From NCBI RefSeq assembly GCF_958298935.1, contig NC_084927.1:11374001-11438000 (forward strand): a stretch of DNA of 64,000 nt, written 5' to 3'. The position numbers and the translations under genes are program-made. Positions 46,872 through 58,512 of this stretch are shown here, piece after piece. Position 1 is the first letter of the stretch, and each line of letters opens with the position of its first letter. The DNA is from Phragmites australis. Its lineage: Eukaryota; Streptophyta; Magnoliopsida; Poales; Poaceae. Below the pieces are notes generated by a model, which worked only from the letters and a program-made list of their open reading frames with translations, was not told where the DNA came from and made no database searches.

Positions 46872-46974
46872 ACAATCCGGGCTAGTTCAGCTAAATTGGG
46901 CTTTCAACCCAAAAGGACATGGCGCACATAGGTATTAACCCACCCATGCATCTTATCTACCACGTCCGACTAGG

Positions 46975-47071
46975 GTTTCCAACCTTTAATTGGTTGTGAT
47001 ACCTTATTAGTACTAGTCCCAGGCAAACCAGCACTAATAGCTGATCATCGATTGCTCGTTCTGTAGCAGTG
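46975..47071. mobile_element. CACTA right-arm fragment
   Basis: Short arm with 'ttagtactagtcccagg' and 'accagcactaatag' ends in GTTCTGTAGCAGTG, the reverse complement of a CACTGCTACAGAAC terminus, followed by TGG. No left terminus with matching TSD was found, so this may be a fragment. Positions 47072-47420 hold AT-rich sequence without features. Confidence 0.4.
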
Positions 47072-47419
47072 TGGTCTACACAATCTATGTACATCTAAAA
47101 ATAGGTGACTGCAATCTATTTCTCAAAGTAGAGCTTAAAATTTGAGTTGTAGCTCTATAAATATGCACCTCCATAAATATGAAAACTTTTGAAATCTAGA
47201 GCAAATTAACAAGTAAAAACAAACAATCAAAAATCAATAGTAGAATAAATTTCCAACCTTTTAGCAACTAGTGGAAACGTATGGACACAAGTTCTCTACC
47301 AATTTTGAATCCTCCAAGCATGAAATGGCCCCTAATGGCCATAGGTGGCCAAAAAGCTGAGCAACTCCTTTACTTAGCATGACGTCGGGGGAGAATGCCA
47401 AAGGAAATATCTAATGAGG

Positions 47420-47620
47420 AGTATCACTGGTGGTTGGTAACATGAACTAGCAATGATTACTAGTATCACTATTGGTTCGAGCGGCCTCAATCATTGTTTG
47501 GACGTTCGAGGTTATGAAGTGGCCTCAATCATTGTTTGGACGTTCGAGGTTATGAAGTAGCAGTGATACTCTATCACTGTTAGTTCTGGCTAAACCGACA
47601 ATGATGGCCAGTCATTGATT
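47420..47620. repeat. CACTA-type arm repeats with perfect 38-bp duplication
   Basis: Contains 'tatcactattggttcg', 'gtagcagtgatac' and 'atcactgttagttctgg' arm units. Inside, a 38-bp unit (ggcctcaatcattgtttgga...) occurs twice in tandem without a mismatch at 47483-47520 and 47521-47558. Confidence 0.7.
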
Positions 47621-48069
47621 GGGATTGTTGTGAAAGTGTGGGTTCATATATGGTTCCCTCATGCATAAAATTTGAAGTTTAGTATAACTTAAGACTACTC
47701 TGTATTGTAACATCGTTAAAATCTTGAATTCTTTGACATTCACAATTAAACAACTTTGGAACTTGAGAAGTCAAACTTTCTTAAGTTTAACTGCTAATAT
47801 GTACATAGACAGGTCATGAGAAAATAGCACCATTAAATTTGGTATGAGAAATGATTTAAAAGTGTGATCTTTTATTATTTTGTTAAGACCATGTCTCTTC
47901 CAAATAGTCGTATACATATCCTACCACTACTACAGAATCCCTCATCACTGCCGGTTCAAAAACTATTTTACTGTCAATTTTTTAACTGACAGTAATTAAG
48001 TGACAGTAATAATCCATGATTATCATTGTCGGCTCTATAACCAGTAGTGATAATAAGTATCACTGCCGG

Positions 48070-49660
48070 TAAGGGTGTAATCGGATCAAAAACAGATGGA
48101 TATCAATGATCCTATATCCTATCTCATATTTTTTCATCAGAATCGGAGCTAGACACAGATGGTGTGAGATACAGACATGATTGTAGATAGTTTCAGTCAC
48201 GAATACAGATCTATATGGATCCAATATGTGACGAGTCAAATGCAGACAATGTTGGTCACGAATATTTATTTGGATATTGAGTAAAAGCAACAACCATATA
48301 TATCACATGTGCTATGATTTTTTGACCATTCCACATAGCCAAAAACTCAACTACATTAGAGGTCCACCAAACAAATTAGCAATATACTCCCATGGAAGGA
48401 GCTATGTTAGAGCGAAATCAGAGAAGTTATGAGGGTCCAATATGCTGACTAAAATTTCTATTAATTAATTGGACATGTTCATAACATCGAATGAAAGAAG
48501 CATCAATTAGAAACTTGTAGACCTCATTGAGATCTACAATTTTTATATAAAGATCCGCTCTATCGGACTCTGTATGAAAAAGTTACAAACTCCGGAAGAT
48601 AGACTTAGATAGTTGTCGGATCGTCTTTGGATATAGGAAAAAATGCAAACCCCCCCCCCCACCCAAAAAACAGTCACTTGGATTTTGACTTTCCCCCCAG
48701 AAGTTGTTTTGTTGCAAAAAAACCCCCAAAAGTTTGACTTTGTTGCAAAAAAGCCCCCAAAGATTCAAAAATATAAAAAATCACAAACAAATTCTAAAAA
48801 AAATAGAGACAATTCTAAGACCTTCTGTGAATTGTTTTTTCAAAAATAATATCCTTTGCCTCATATTTCATGGAGAGAAAGTTTGCAAAAAAAATGTGCA
48901 GCTCATTTATTAACTCATGTTATTTTAACATTTTCATGTCTACCATTATTTTTCCTACACAAATAATTGCTTAAGTAAACTAATAAAAGTGGTTTCACTA
49001 ATTTTGGGGCTATTATGGATTAGTTATGAGTTAATCCATCTACAACACATTTACTCAATCCTGCACGTTACAATAACTATTTCAAGATTTCATGTATTTT
49101 TAGAAGATATAGGATCATGTAAGAAGACTTAAAAATTGGTTTCATGATTTTTGGATTAGTAAATAAATAAATATGCATTTAACTCGAATTAATAAATGAG
49201 TAGTTTTTATTTTTTTTCAAACTTCTTCTCCATGAAATATGATGCAAAGGATATTATTTTTGAAAGAAAATTTCACAAAAGGTCATAGAATTGTCTCTAG
49301 TTTTTCTTAGAATTTTTTTAATTTTTTTGAATTTTTGGGGGTGTTTTTGCGACAAAACCAAACCTTTGGGTTTTTTTGTAACAAAACAACTTTTTGTGGG
49401 GGGGGGGGGGCAGTCAAAATCCAAGTGACTTTTGGGGGGGGGGGGTTGCATTTGGATATATCTGGTTTTATTCTTGGATATTCGATATCCGATGGATACC
49501 GGGCTCGCTACATCCGAATCTCATATCCAATAGAACTATTTGAGATCCGCTCCAATATCCAAGATTTCTTTCAGATATCCGATATCTGAGATCCAATTAG
49601 CATCTAAAACAGTTCTGGCAATTAGGCGAGGAGAAAAAATCTAGCCTGTTTTCAATCCTA
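48070..49660. mobile_element. Non-autonomous hAT element
   Basis: Ends are TAAGGGTGTAATCGG and, inverted at the right, TAGGATTGAAAACAG. Flanks are ACTGCCGG (48062-48069) and ACTGCCAG (49661-49668), an 8-bp TSD with one mismatch in the CACTA arm. Near both ends are 'ggatatc' type repeats (49450-49600) as in plant hAT relatives. No transposase. It contains the TCGGACTC...ATGAAAAAG module at 48561-48586. The interior is split by the foldback at 48635-49450. Confidence 0.8.
48635..49450. mobile_element. Mutator-like foldback with ~240-bp inverted arms
   Basis: Arms at about 48644-48890 and 49205-49450 are inverted repeats that share runs of C or G, 'cagtcaaaatccaagtgac', 'ttgttttgttgcaaaaaa' and 'aatatcctttgc..catatttcatgga'. 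TTTGGATAT flanks both sides (48626-48634 and 49451-49459), a perfect 9-bp TSD typical of Mutator-like elements. No coding capacity; ORFs in the arms are artefacts of homopolymer runs. Confidence 0.8.
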
Positions 49661-49929
49661 ACTGCCAGTTCATGGTACAAACTGGCAGTGATGACCCAAC
49701 TATCACTGACTGTTCATGTAATAAACCACCAGTGATAATCCCTGCCCGCCTCTCAAATCTACCTATTGTCGACAATAGCCCACATCAGATATTCAGAAAA
49801 CAACACACAATTCATCACAGATCTTTATATCTGGACACATTTCATTCACAAATCACATATACAAAAACAATTCATATGTCATTTATAACAGTTTCACATC
49901 AAGTTTGGAATAAGAATATACATGAACGA

Positions 49930-50592
49930 TAAGGATTTCAAGCCCTCTTGCTACCTGAAGCTATCAAACTCGGCAAGTCCGGAGTGTTTATTGAAGGTTG
50001 CACCCTATATGCCAGCTCATTAAACTTTCCTTTTGGACTTATCACTTTATTATTGATAAACCCGATGAATTGTTCTTGAATAGCATTGATGTAATGTTGC
50101 AGGAGTTAGAAATTGAGAAGTAGGCATCAATATATATTTACATACCTCTACATCATTTTGGATCAACTTGTCTCTAGTGAATCCATGCATCAACTCACAT
50201 ACATAGAAGGCACATAAATTGTTGCCCGATTCCTGCATGTTACACTAAAAAAGATATGAACATTAGTGGTATGGAACGAGTCATAGTAGGAATAGGAGAC
50301 ATGAATATTCTGTATGTACTGGAAAGTTGGTACGAACATTGAACTCTTTTGCGTGTGGACGATATCGAACACTCTTCTTACAATATCACGTGGATGTCCT
50401 ATGCATGATTATGAATAGTATTATTAGACTTAGATTCAATCGAATGGAAGAGTACTAGAGAAAATAATGAAATGATCGAGTTTACCTATTTAGCAAGTCT
50501 ATGGCAGGTTGAAATTGTATTCATGTTCTCCTTTTTGAATCCAATACAATGATCTTCCCAATGTCTAGCTGGACAAGGAGGATCCAATTATA

Positions 50593-50635
<43 letters not shown>

Positions 50636-53340
50636 GTTTGTGTGTGTATCACCGTAGCTAATTAGTCCTAACATCAAGTTGCACAAAAAAGGGTAGAACG
50701 GTTATGTAGGGAAACACATACATAAAGTTGTATGGTAAAAGTATCTCTATCTTGTGTTGTAGCTCGAGTATAGCCTTGTACACATAGTCCTAGATTTCAT
50801 CTGGATTATCTGTGACAAGCGTCACATTGACTCGTGCTGGGTTGAGGAATCCTACTTTGTAGATGCACTCTTTCATGAGTTTTTATACCTCCATTCTACA
50901 TAAGATATAAGTTAGACATGCAATCATGAGTTATACGTATAAGACATAATGTCCAACAACTCATGATAGACATGTCAAGGGCATCTTGTTGCTACACGTT
51001 ATAAATTTTCTTGAATTCTAGCCACAATATGTCATCCTTGTTAAGGAATCTACATGTTTGATTCTGGTACCAAACATTACTCTACCCATGCTTGACTCTG
51101 TCATGTACTACTGATGGAATTTCCGCATTAGATAAGACAAGTTATCCATCACATCTGGCTTGACCAGCAGTTTGCCCAACTAAAACAACCATTTACGATA
51201 TGTAGTTTCAATCAAGGCCTCCCCTGCAACTTGGGATCTTGTAAGTCTGGCTTCTGCAAGAAATTGTTCAATCATCCTCTACATTAGGTTAGCCTTATCC
51301 TTAATGTGCTCATAGTCCAATTTAGGCTTTGGATTGAGTGTTCCATCTGTTTTTGTTTGGCCATGGACAAGAAAAACTTCTACACTGAAGAATTTGCTGG
51401 ATCTTTTTTCTTAGGCTCAGTAGGTTTGAAGTGTGTAGTTACATTGGTTCACAATCTACCTCAATTACTCAGGTGTTTGTTATGACTGCTGAGGTGGTGC
51501 TATCTTCTTAGGTGGAACCCGCTTGTGAGATGAAAGCAATTTTAGAGATGAAAGAGATTTATGAGATGAAATTGACTTCTTAGATTGTGCAGGTGTGGAA
51601 GGCGGAGGACTCAAACTTCTAAATGATGTAGGTGCTAGTGGTGAAGGACTCGAAACTCTAGTTGGTGCAGGTGCAGACAACAGAGGAGTTGGAGATCTTC
51701 TATGTGGAGGCGACTGAGGAGTCAGAGATCTTCTTGGTGAAGGGAGGTATGTTCGAGAGTCCAGCTCCTCTTCTTCATCATATGAGTCTTTGTCAAATAT
51801 TACATAACACTTGCACCATAGGATGTAATGACCTATGTTTGCTCCAAGTTTCTTGTGCCCTGTCTCTACGGGGATATCCATGTCAATTTTGTTGTACTCG
51901 GGAAGTATGCTATCCACTTGGACCCCCAGCGTATCCCGATGGTATGGGGTGATCATTGAATAGAGCCCCAGCTTCCACACATGACCAAGTGAAGCCCATA
52001 GCCACCTTGGTGCTAACATTCACAATGGGTACAACACGCTTGCATGGTGTGGTTTCTTTGATATCGTCCATGGGATAATGACATAATTCGTTTTTAGGAA
52101 TGCCTGTGGAGGCACAGCTACTCTGACGGCACCAGGGCTTTGGAGAACAATAATATTGTCTTGTACTTGATGCTGGCCAATGGCTTCCTATACCATTTGT
52201 TGTATACATGCATCCAGTGTCTGTCTCTCTTGTTGAAGTTATTCTCAGGGGCCAAGATATCTTACAGTTCTTGTTTACTTCTCTTCCGACTCATATAACT
52301 CTCGGAGTCTTTTTGGAAGGAGTCTTTCCAAGGCCTCAAACCTTGGCCTCGCGTGCGGCAAGGGTGTTCCCTGCTTTTAAGTGCCAACGTTAGCTCGTCC
52401 ATCTCCCTACATGCCTTGAAAGAGCCTTAGGAAGACTAGGTGTGGGCATCCGCAATACTTTGTGTCACCTCTTGATCTTTTCGCTTCTAAAGCATACATA
52501 TAGTGTTTCACTTGTAGAATCCACTAAGCTGTCACATGTGTGGCACTGCTGAGGGCTAGTTCTTCTTCCTTCTTTTCCCTACTTGGGTACTTTCTTCACA
52601 TACCAGCGCGTGCTGAGTCTATGATGGTAAATGTTCTTTTTGGAGTTGGCCTTGTTTGCTCACTTTGTTGAATTGCTTCCTTTGACAATTTGTACTACAC
52701 AAATTCGTCTGATAGTCTTGTTCCTTAGGGTAATCCTAAAGTCCGGTGTTCGATCCTTCTTCACATAATCTCTATACAATGTACCCTTGAAAGTCTTCAA
52801 CAAGTTGCCCATTACGAGTAATGCACATCCCATCACTCACTCAAGGTTGCACCCTTAAGGGAATTCAAACATTTCTATCACTTGTCCCACAAAAGGTCCT
52901 TGATGTCATTGGGAACCACCCAATGATCATCTCGGCAACCTCTCTAATTTTTATAGCAAATTGGGACATGATCTGTAATGAGAACCCCGCATGTTTTCTT
53001 GTACATCCCCAATACATGCAATGACTTCGTAGGCTCCCCAATTGAGTCAAGCTCCATGATGAAAAAATCTCTCATAGGCAACTTGCTGGGACCTTGGCCA
53101 CACGGTCTCTGTACTTTGGACATCTAACCATCTGTATCAACAGTTGAGGTCTGACCCTCTACAGCGTCAGGGTGATTCAGGTTGAGGTACACACTCGAGT
53201 TATCGCTTCTTGGGCTATCATTTCTCGTCTAATCCATGTTCACATGCCCATCTCCATCTGAGGCAACATCCTAGTCCGAGGAGGGGCGACTTGTTTTAGA
53301 GGTGCCATTCCTACATACAAATTTCCATCTTATCGACTTC
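49930..53340 (-). pseudogene. CACTA-3 second gene (Ulp1-like C-term)
   Basis: Read from 53340 downward: DDHWVVPNDIKDLLWDK near 52940 (matching CACTA-1 at 15980), a degraded middle, KETTPCKRVVPIVNVSTKVAMGF near 52060-52000 with ALFNDHPIPSGYAGG (51960), then YILWCKCYVIF and a Pro/Ser/Lys linker at 51480-51760 (SKKSISSHKSLSS, as in CACTA-1 SKNLSSSHKSASS). The C48 protease-like end reads ESGNNLCAFYVCELMHGF at 50180-50235; its Cys in NNLCAFYVCE fits the Ulp1 nucleophile position. A second open frame at 51910-52209 covers the middle domain. Stops and frameshifts are many. In the family this protein sits where TNPA is in En/Spm; its role is unproven. Confidence 0.65.
50593..50648. repeat. (TA)n/(TATG)n microsatellite
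   Basis: A run of TA dinucleotides followed by three TATG units and a TG-rich tail, within the decayed second gene of CACTA-3. Confidence 0.95.
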
Positions 53341-54399
53341 TTCATGAAAGCAAAAAATAAATTTATGACAACTATAGAATGAGACCTACAACTTTCATGA
53401 AGACACCATATTTTTATTCTAAAGTTAAACAGGGCTAAACTGCAGTTGAAAAAAAGACATAAGTATCTGCATGAAATTCCAGATAGTCAACTTTGAACGA
53501 TGTTATTGGCAATGCCACTTGGCCAAAAATGTTAAATCCAACTAAATTATAAAATATCCATTCATCTATCTATCTATTAATCATCATCCATTTTCATCAT
53601 CCTAATTGAGTTATCTTCTTCTATGTAAGGTGGCATTTCACAGATTTTTCAAACAGGAAATCATGAAACTAAGCATTTGACACAATTCAATATCAAATTA
53701 AATTCTCAATGAATGAAACTTGTCCAAACTAAGCATCACATTTGAAGATAATTTTAGATCTGTGATTAAAATTTGAAGACATTTCAGTTCTCGAAATTTA
53801 TTGGAACAAATCCAGTTCTCCAAATTTGAAGACAATTTCACATTGAACCCAATGAATTTCAGTTCTCTTTCATCGATACAAATTCAGTTCTCCAATTTAA
53901 TTAAGAATCACATTTAACACAATTGGAATTTTCACTAAGCAAAAGAATTTTGAATGTTGGAGCTCACGGTGGCATTATAAACACCTGCAAATCCTAAAGA
54001 GGAGAAGAGGAGAAGATGGGAATGTGGGACAACTCAGCCGAAGCCCATAAAGAGGAGAAGAGGCCTCACCAGAATCCTACAGGGGCGAAGAGAAGGCAAC
54101 CGATGGTGGAGATTCTCTTGGCGGGGAGGAGCACGTCTGCGCTACCAAGGACGTCGACGGTGGTGCAGCGGTGGGGGAGTTGGGGTGGTGAGGCACCAAG
54201 GCAGTGGGCGTCAGGTGTCAAAGCATCAGGCGTCAGGCATTGAGCATTAGGCGTCGGGCATTTGGCGTCTGGGTTTGGGGCATTGGGTATTGGTGAGGCT
54301 GCTAGGCGTTGAGGTGGCACGGCACCATAACATCATGGAGGTGGTGGTTTTTTAGTGTTGTGGCTATGTGTTGGGGGCACTGGGTTTATACTTAGCGTA
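53341..54399. other. 5' leader/spacer of CACTA-3 second gene
   Basis: AT-rich to 53990, then a G-rich, coding-like leader (minus strand C-rich) at 54000-54320 with a short degenerate repeat 'gcgtcaggcatt' at 54205-54300. The plus-strand relative has a C-rich leader at the same relative place (15210-15300). No domain was recognised. Confidence 0.4.
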
Positions 54400-54520
54400 T
54401 CACTGCCAGTTCTATATTAGAACTGGCAGTGATATCCTTTACATCACTGCCAGGTCTATATTAGATTCGACAGAGATACTTTACCACTTTCGGTTGTATA
54501 CAATAACCAGCAGTGATATT
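54400..54520 (-). promoter_or_regulatory. Internal subterminal-type cluster between CACTA-3 genes
   Basis: Units 'tatcactgccagttctata' and their inverse 'agaactggcagtgatat' are repeated four times. The position, upstream of the second gene on the minus strand and downstream of TNP2, mirrors 15030-15195 in CACTA-1. Confidence 0.55.
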
Positions 54521-54719
54521 GATTTTTTTTATAGTTTATTAAAATAGTATTTATTGGTATCTTTGAAGTTTATTCATGTAGTTTATTAAATCATAGTATT
54601 TACATTAAAGCATATCCTTAATAAAAATTAAAGCATATCCTTAATTAGTACAAATTAACATAATTAATACAAATTTCAGCAAATCCTTAATGAATACATC
54701 AAATCTTTTCTTAGTTAAC

Positions 54720-57560
54720 AGTTACACCTTCTTTACGATCGCAGCTTATGTAAGTAGCTTCCTCCGTGTCTTCTATTTGACTTAGGTCCACGGTAGTCAT
54801 ACCGTACTTGTCGATGTTCACTACTCCCGGTAGTTTGGCTCTCAAATTTCCTCTATGAATCCATAGTAGATCACTCTATTGATAATGTTGTAGTAGGCAT
54901 CGATAAAGACACCTCTATTTTTGTTGTGCTCATGTCATCTTGTGCTCTCATATAAAATGTATAGCCATTCATGTCGTATCATTGGAATGTCAGAATTGTA
55001 GTTGACAGTCCATGAACAAGCAGTTTCAACTGAGCATCCTCTGTATCCTTACCCATCATGTGTCTGCATAATTAATCACTAAAATGATCTATGTGCTCTC
55101 TCACGATCCAATCCTCTGATTTCATTGGGTTTGTGGGGCATAGCATGTTCATATGCATATTGACATATAGGCCAACTACAGCTAATTGTTGAAGAACTAC
55201 AAAATATGCTTGAGTGAATGAAACACGATCGTTGGTATGTACTTATTTCTCACCTATCATCCTTTCCTCTGTAGCCTCCGCTCATGGCGAAATATAGGCA
55301 TACCAATCGGTTTGAGTATCATGTAGCCGACGCATAACTCAATGACCTCCAAGGTTCCCCACCCTATGGCAATGCAATCTTCTGGCCGACTTCGGTTATG
55401 AACATATGATGAAGAAACACGAGGCCTTCCCTATTTCTTCAGAATATCCATTGACCTCTCAAAAGGGTAAATCTGATGAAGAAACAACGGCCAAGGATTT
55501 TTATCTCTCTAACAATGTGAACAACGATATGGGTCATGATATCAGAAAAAGATGGAGCCAAACAAATCTCAATCCAGCATAGAGTATTGACCATGTCATC
55601 TTGCAGCTTTTCTAGTTTTAATGGATCGATGCCCTTCAGTGAGATCGCATTGAAGAATGAACACAGTGTTATGATCGGCTCTCAGCATTTCTCTCATAAA
55701 ACGCCCCTTATTTCAATAGAAATCAACTTTGTCATCATCACATGGCAGCCATGAGACTTCATGCCAATTAATTTCAAATATTTCATCGAGACTAGTTGCT
55801 TTACATTGGCAGAGTAACCGGATGGAACTTTGACTTCAAACAGGCAACTGAAAGGCTGAGTTTTCTTCCTTGCTCAGAGCGTAGCAAGCTGTGTAAGCCT
55901 CTTTACCCCATAGTACAATTCTTCAGGATGTAGGTCCTTCCTATATTTCATATCTTTCAGGTCTATCCGTGCTTGCAGTTTATATTTTGTTTTGCCTAGT
56001 ATATCTAGTAAGGTGCTGGTCAAGCTGTCAAACAAGTTCTTATCAATGCGCATGACGTCGAGTGTGTGTTGGATCACCAGGTCCTACCAATAAGGTAGGT
56101 CCCAAAAAATTGATCTCTTTTTCCTCATAGGAGCTCCTTCTTCACTTGGGAATATTGTACTGCTTCGCACCTTTCCAAGGACAACTCTAATATTCTTTAG
56201 CATCGCAAATACCTATTTCTCAGTGCGAATCTTTAGAGCTTGACCAGTCTCCCTTGTCCCATTAAAAGCACTTGCCTTGATGTGGTACGGGTGATCCACG
56301 TGTAGGAGCCCACGATGACGCATGTAAACCATTTTCTGAGAGTTCTTCAGCTATCAACCTATTGTATCTTCCAACTAGTGGACACATCCAATGTATCCAT
56401 TTACCATCTCTTCTAATAGGGTACCAAGGGAAGGTCAGTCTTGGATTATTATGAATAGCATTGCGCATAGGATTCAATTCTCACGTTTGTACTCATCCCA
56501 TACTCGTACGCTATTGTTCCACATTACAAGAAGATCTTCAACTAATGGTTTGAGGTACACATCGATATCGTTGTCAGGTTGACTTGGAAGATTGTAGATA
56601 CATAGAGTCACGGGTCAAGTACTATGACTACTGCTCATGTTACCGAAAGGATTCATTACATCCGTACTCAACCCAAACCTTATATTGCTTGCATCATGTG
56701 TGAATTTCTTCTTGTATTTTCTATCGATGTTCCTCCATTGCATGCCATCAGCAAGGTATTTGAGCATTCCGTTTTTCTTTCGCTCTTCAGTGTACTATCG
56801 CATCAACTAGGCATACCTTTTGTTTGCAAACAACCGCTTCAAATAGCGAATTATAGGGAAATACCACACTACCTTAGTGGGGGCTCTTTTCTTCTAACAG
56901 TTCACCCTCACATCATCATCATTGTTGTGTCACTTGTACCGTACTGCCGTGCACATCAGATATGCATTCAATTCTGCAAAATCTTTATGATATAGTACGT
57001 AGTCATTTGGACATGCAAGTATTTTGCCTACATTAAATCCCAATGGGAATACGACCCGCTTCGCCTAGGATGTTGTTTTAGGCAATACGTTGCTCTCTGG
57101 TAGCAAGTCACCTAAGAATCATAACAACTCATTGAAGTTCTTATCGGACCAACCATTGATAGCCTTAAATTGCAATAGTGTCAGCACCATATGCATCTTT
57201 GTGCACTCATTTGTATAGTTCGGGAAAAAGGGTATTTTAATCATCATTTCCTTCATCAGCCATCATATCGTTGCCACCATCTTCTTTGACAGTGGGTTGC
57301 CCTTCATGTTCAATCTTCTAATCCTCACCGTGTTTGGTCCTATTGGTATAGTCAGTCTTGAAACTCCTTCGAAGAAAGTGTGCACGGGTCTACTCTATGC
57401 TTGAAAACTAATTCTTATTCTTCTAATGAGTGCATGGACAACATATATAGTCATCACAATTATTTGACTTGTATGTCTCGGCGACACTCAAAGTAGCTTC
57501 CATGCCATTAAAGAACTATAGGCCGTTACAGACAGTATCATACATCCATATTCAGTCCAT
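54720..57560 (-). pseudogene. TNP2-type transposase of CACTA-3 (degenerate)
   Basis: Same domain order as at 11241-14519, on the minus strand: transposase-associated domain near 57560-57290 (DDYICCPCTH, FSSIE, TRAHFL); TNP2 core 57210-55870 with YPIRRDGKWIHWMCPLVG, SENGLHASSWAPTRG and HTLDVMRIDKNLFDSLTSTLLDI; DUF4218-like part near 55500-55250; DUF4216-like part and acidic tail near 54990-54720. The open blocks are short (71 codons at 56262-56477, 67 at 55874-56077) and separated by stops. It is more decayed than the CACTA-1 copy. The function would be excision and insertion by recognition of the terminal and subterminal repeats. Confidence 0.8.
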
Positions 57561-58079
57561 ATGTAATTTTATCAATTTTATAAATCCGTTGAATTATTAT
57601 GAAACAAATATCCATTTAATTAATGATTATCAAAATAATAATATAATGTTAAATAGTGATAAATAAAAACATACCTATAATATGTATACCTAAAATTGAT
57701 CATCTTAAATTCACTAATTCATCATCATGGAACAAACACCGATTCAAAATCTAAAAAATTCTAGCAAGTAAATATAAGTATAAATAAAATATAGATGAAC
57801 TTATTAATCTAGATAACGTATACATAAAATCAATTATCTTAAATTAACTAAGTCAATTAGATCTCTAGCCCCTTCAAAATATATCATAATGGAACAAGCA
57901 CTAATTTTCAAAATCTAGAGCAATCAAGTAAGTAAATCTAAGTACAAATCAAATGTAGATGAACTTATTAACCTTGGAGCACCTAGGTCACATGGTTTTC
58001 TCCAAATTTTAAAGCCTTGCCGTGCAAGGTTGCCACAAAAAGCCACGGCCGAGAAGAACATCACTCCTCTCTGTTCTAC
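57561..58079. other. AT-rich upstream region of CACTA-3 TNP2
   Basis: No coding homology. Two imperfect copies of about 130 bp ('gaacttattaa', 'aaatcaattatcttaaatt', 'ctaattttcaaaatctagagca') are arranged in tandem at 57670-57970. Confidence 0.4.
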
Positions 58080-58510
58080 TCAGGCTTGGGGCCGTATAAG
58101 TGATTATATGCTGTGACTAGGCACCAACCGACAGTGACAAAGAATTATCACTGTTGATCCATAACACCAACTGGCAATGCTTTATCACTGTTACTTCCAG
58201 GCACTAACCGGCAGTGATAAAAAAGTATCACTACTGGCTCACAACATAAACCAACAGTTATGGTACTTAACGGCTCAATAATCGATCGGTAGTTGGAGCT
58301 TATGAACCAGCAGTGATGCCTTATAACTGCAGGTTTCGAGCCGATAGTGAAAAGGGGGCACGAATGACGGTGCATAACTATCTCTATATTTTAAATCGAT
58401 AGAGATAATGTATCACTGTCTATTCTAATAAAAAATTGATAGCTACAGTGATAATGGATTCAGTATCACCGTTGGTTCCAATAAAAAACCTTCACTCATA
58501 ATAGATTAGC
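58080..58510. repeat. CACTA-3 right arm repeats
   Basis: At least ten 'taaccggcagtgataa' and 'tatcactgttggttcc' units in alternating orientation. Terminal bases with a CACTA signature and matching TAC TSD were not found. Confidence 0.65.
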
Positions 58511-58512
58511 AC

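Larger units (their letters stand above)
47925..58500 (-). mobile_element. CACTA-3, reverse-oriented relative of CACTA-1
   Basis: The left terminus is CACTACTACAGAATCC at 47925, followed by arm repeats 'atcactgccggttca'. Both genes are on the minus strand: TNP2 at 54720-57560 and the second gene at 49930-53340. Repeat clusters are at 47925-48069 plus 49661-49740, at 54400-54520 and at 58080-58500, the same three-cluster layout as CACTA-1. The right terminus was not found and 58500 is the end of the last arm cluster, not a mapped border. The hAT element at 48070-49660 is inserted in its arm. Confidence 0.65.

Noticed and set aside
48646..49440. Small ORFs with Pro/Lys runs (PPPTQKT, KNPQKFDF)
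   Set aside because: They are translations of C/G/A homopolymer runs in the arms of a foldback element.
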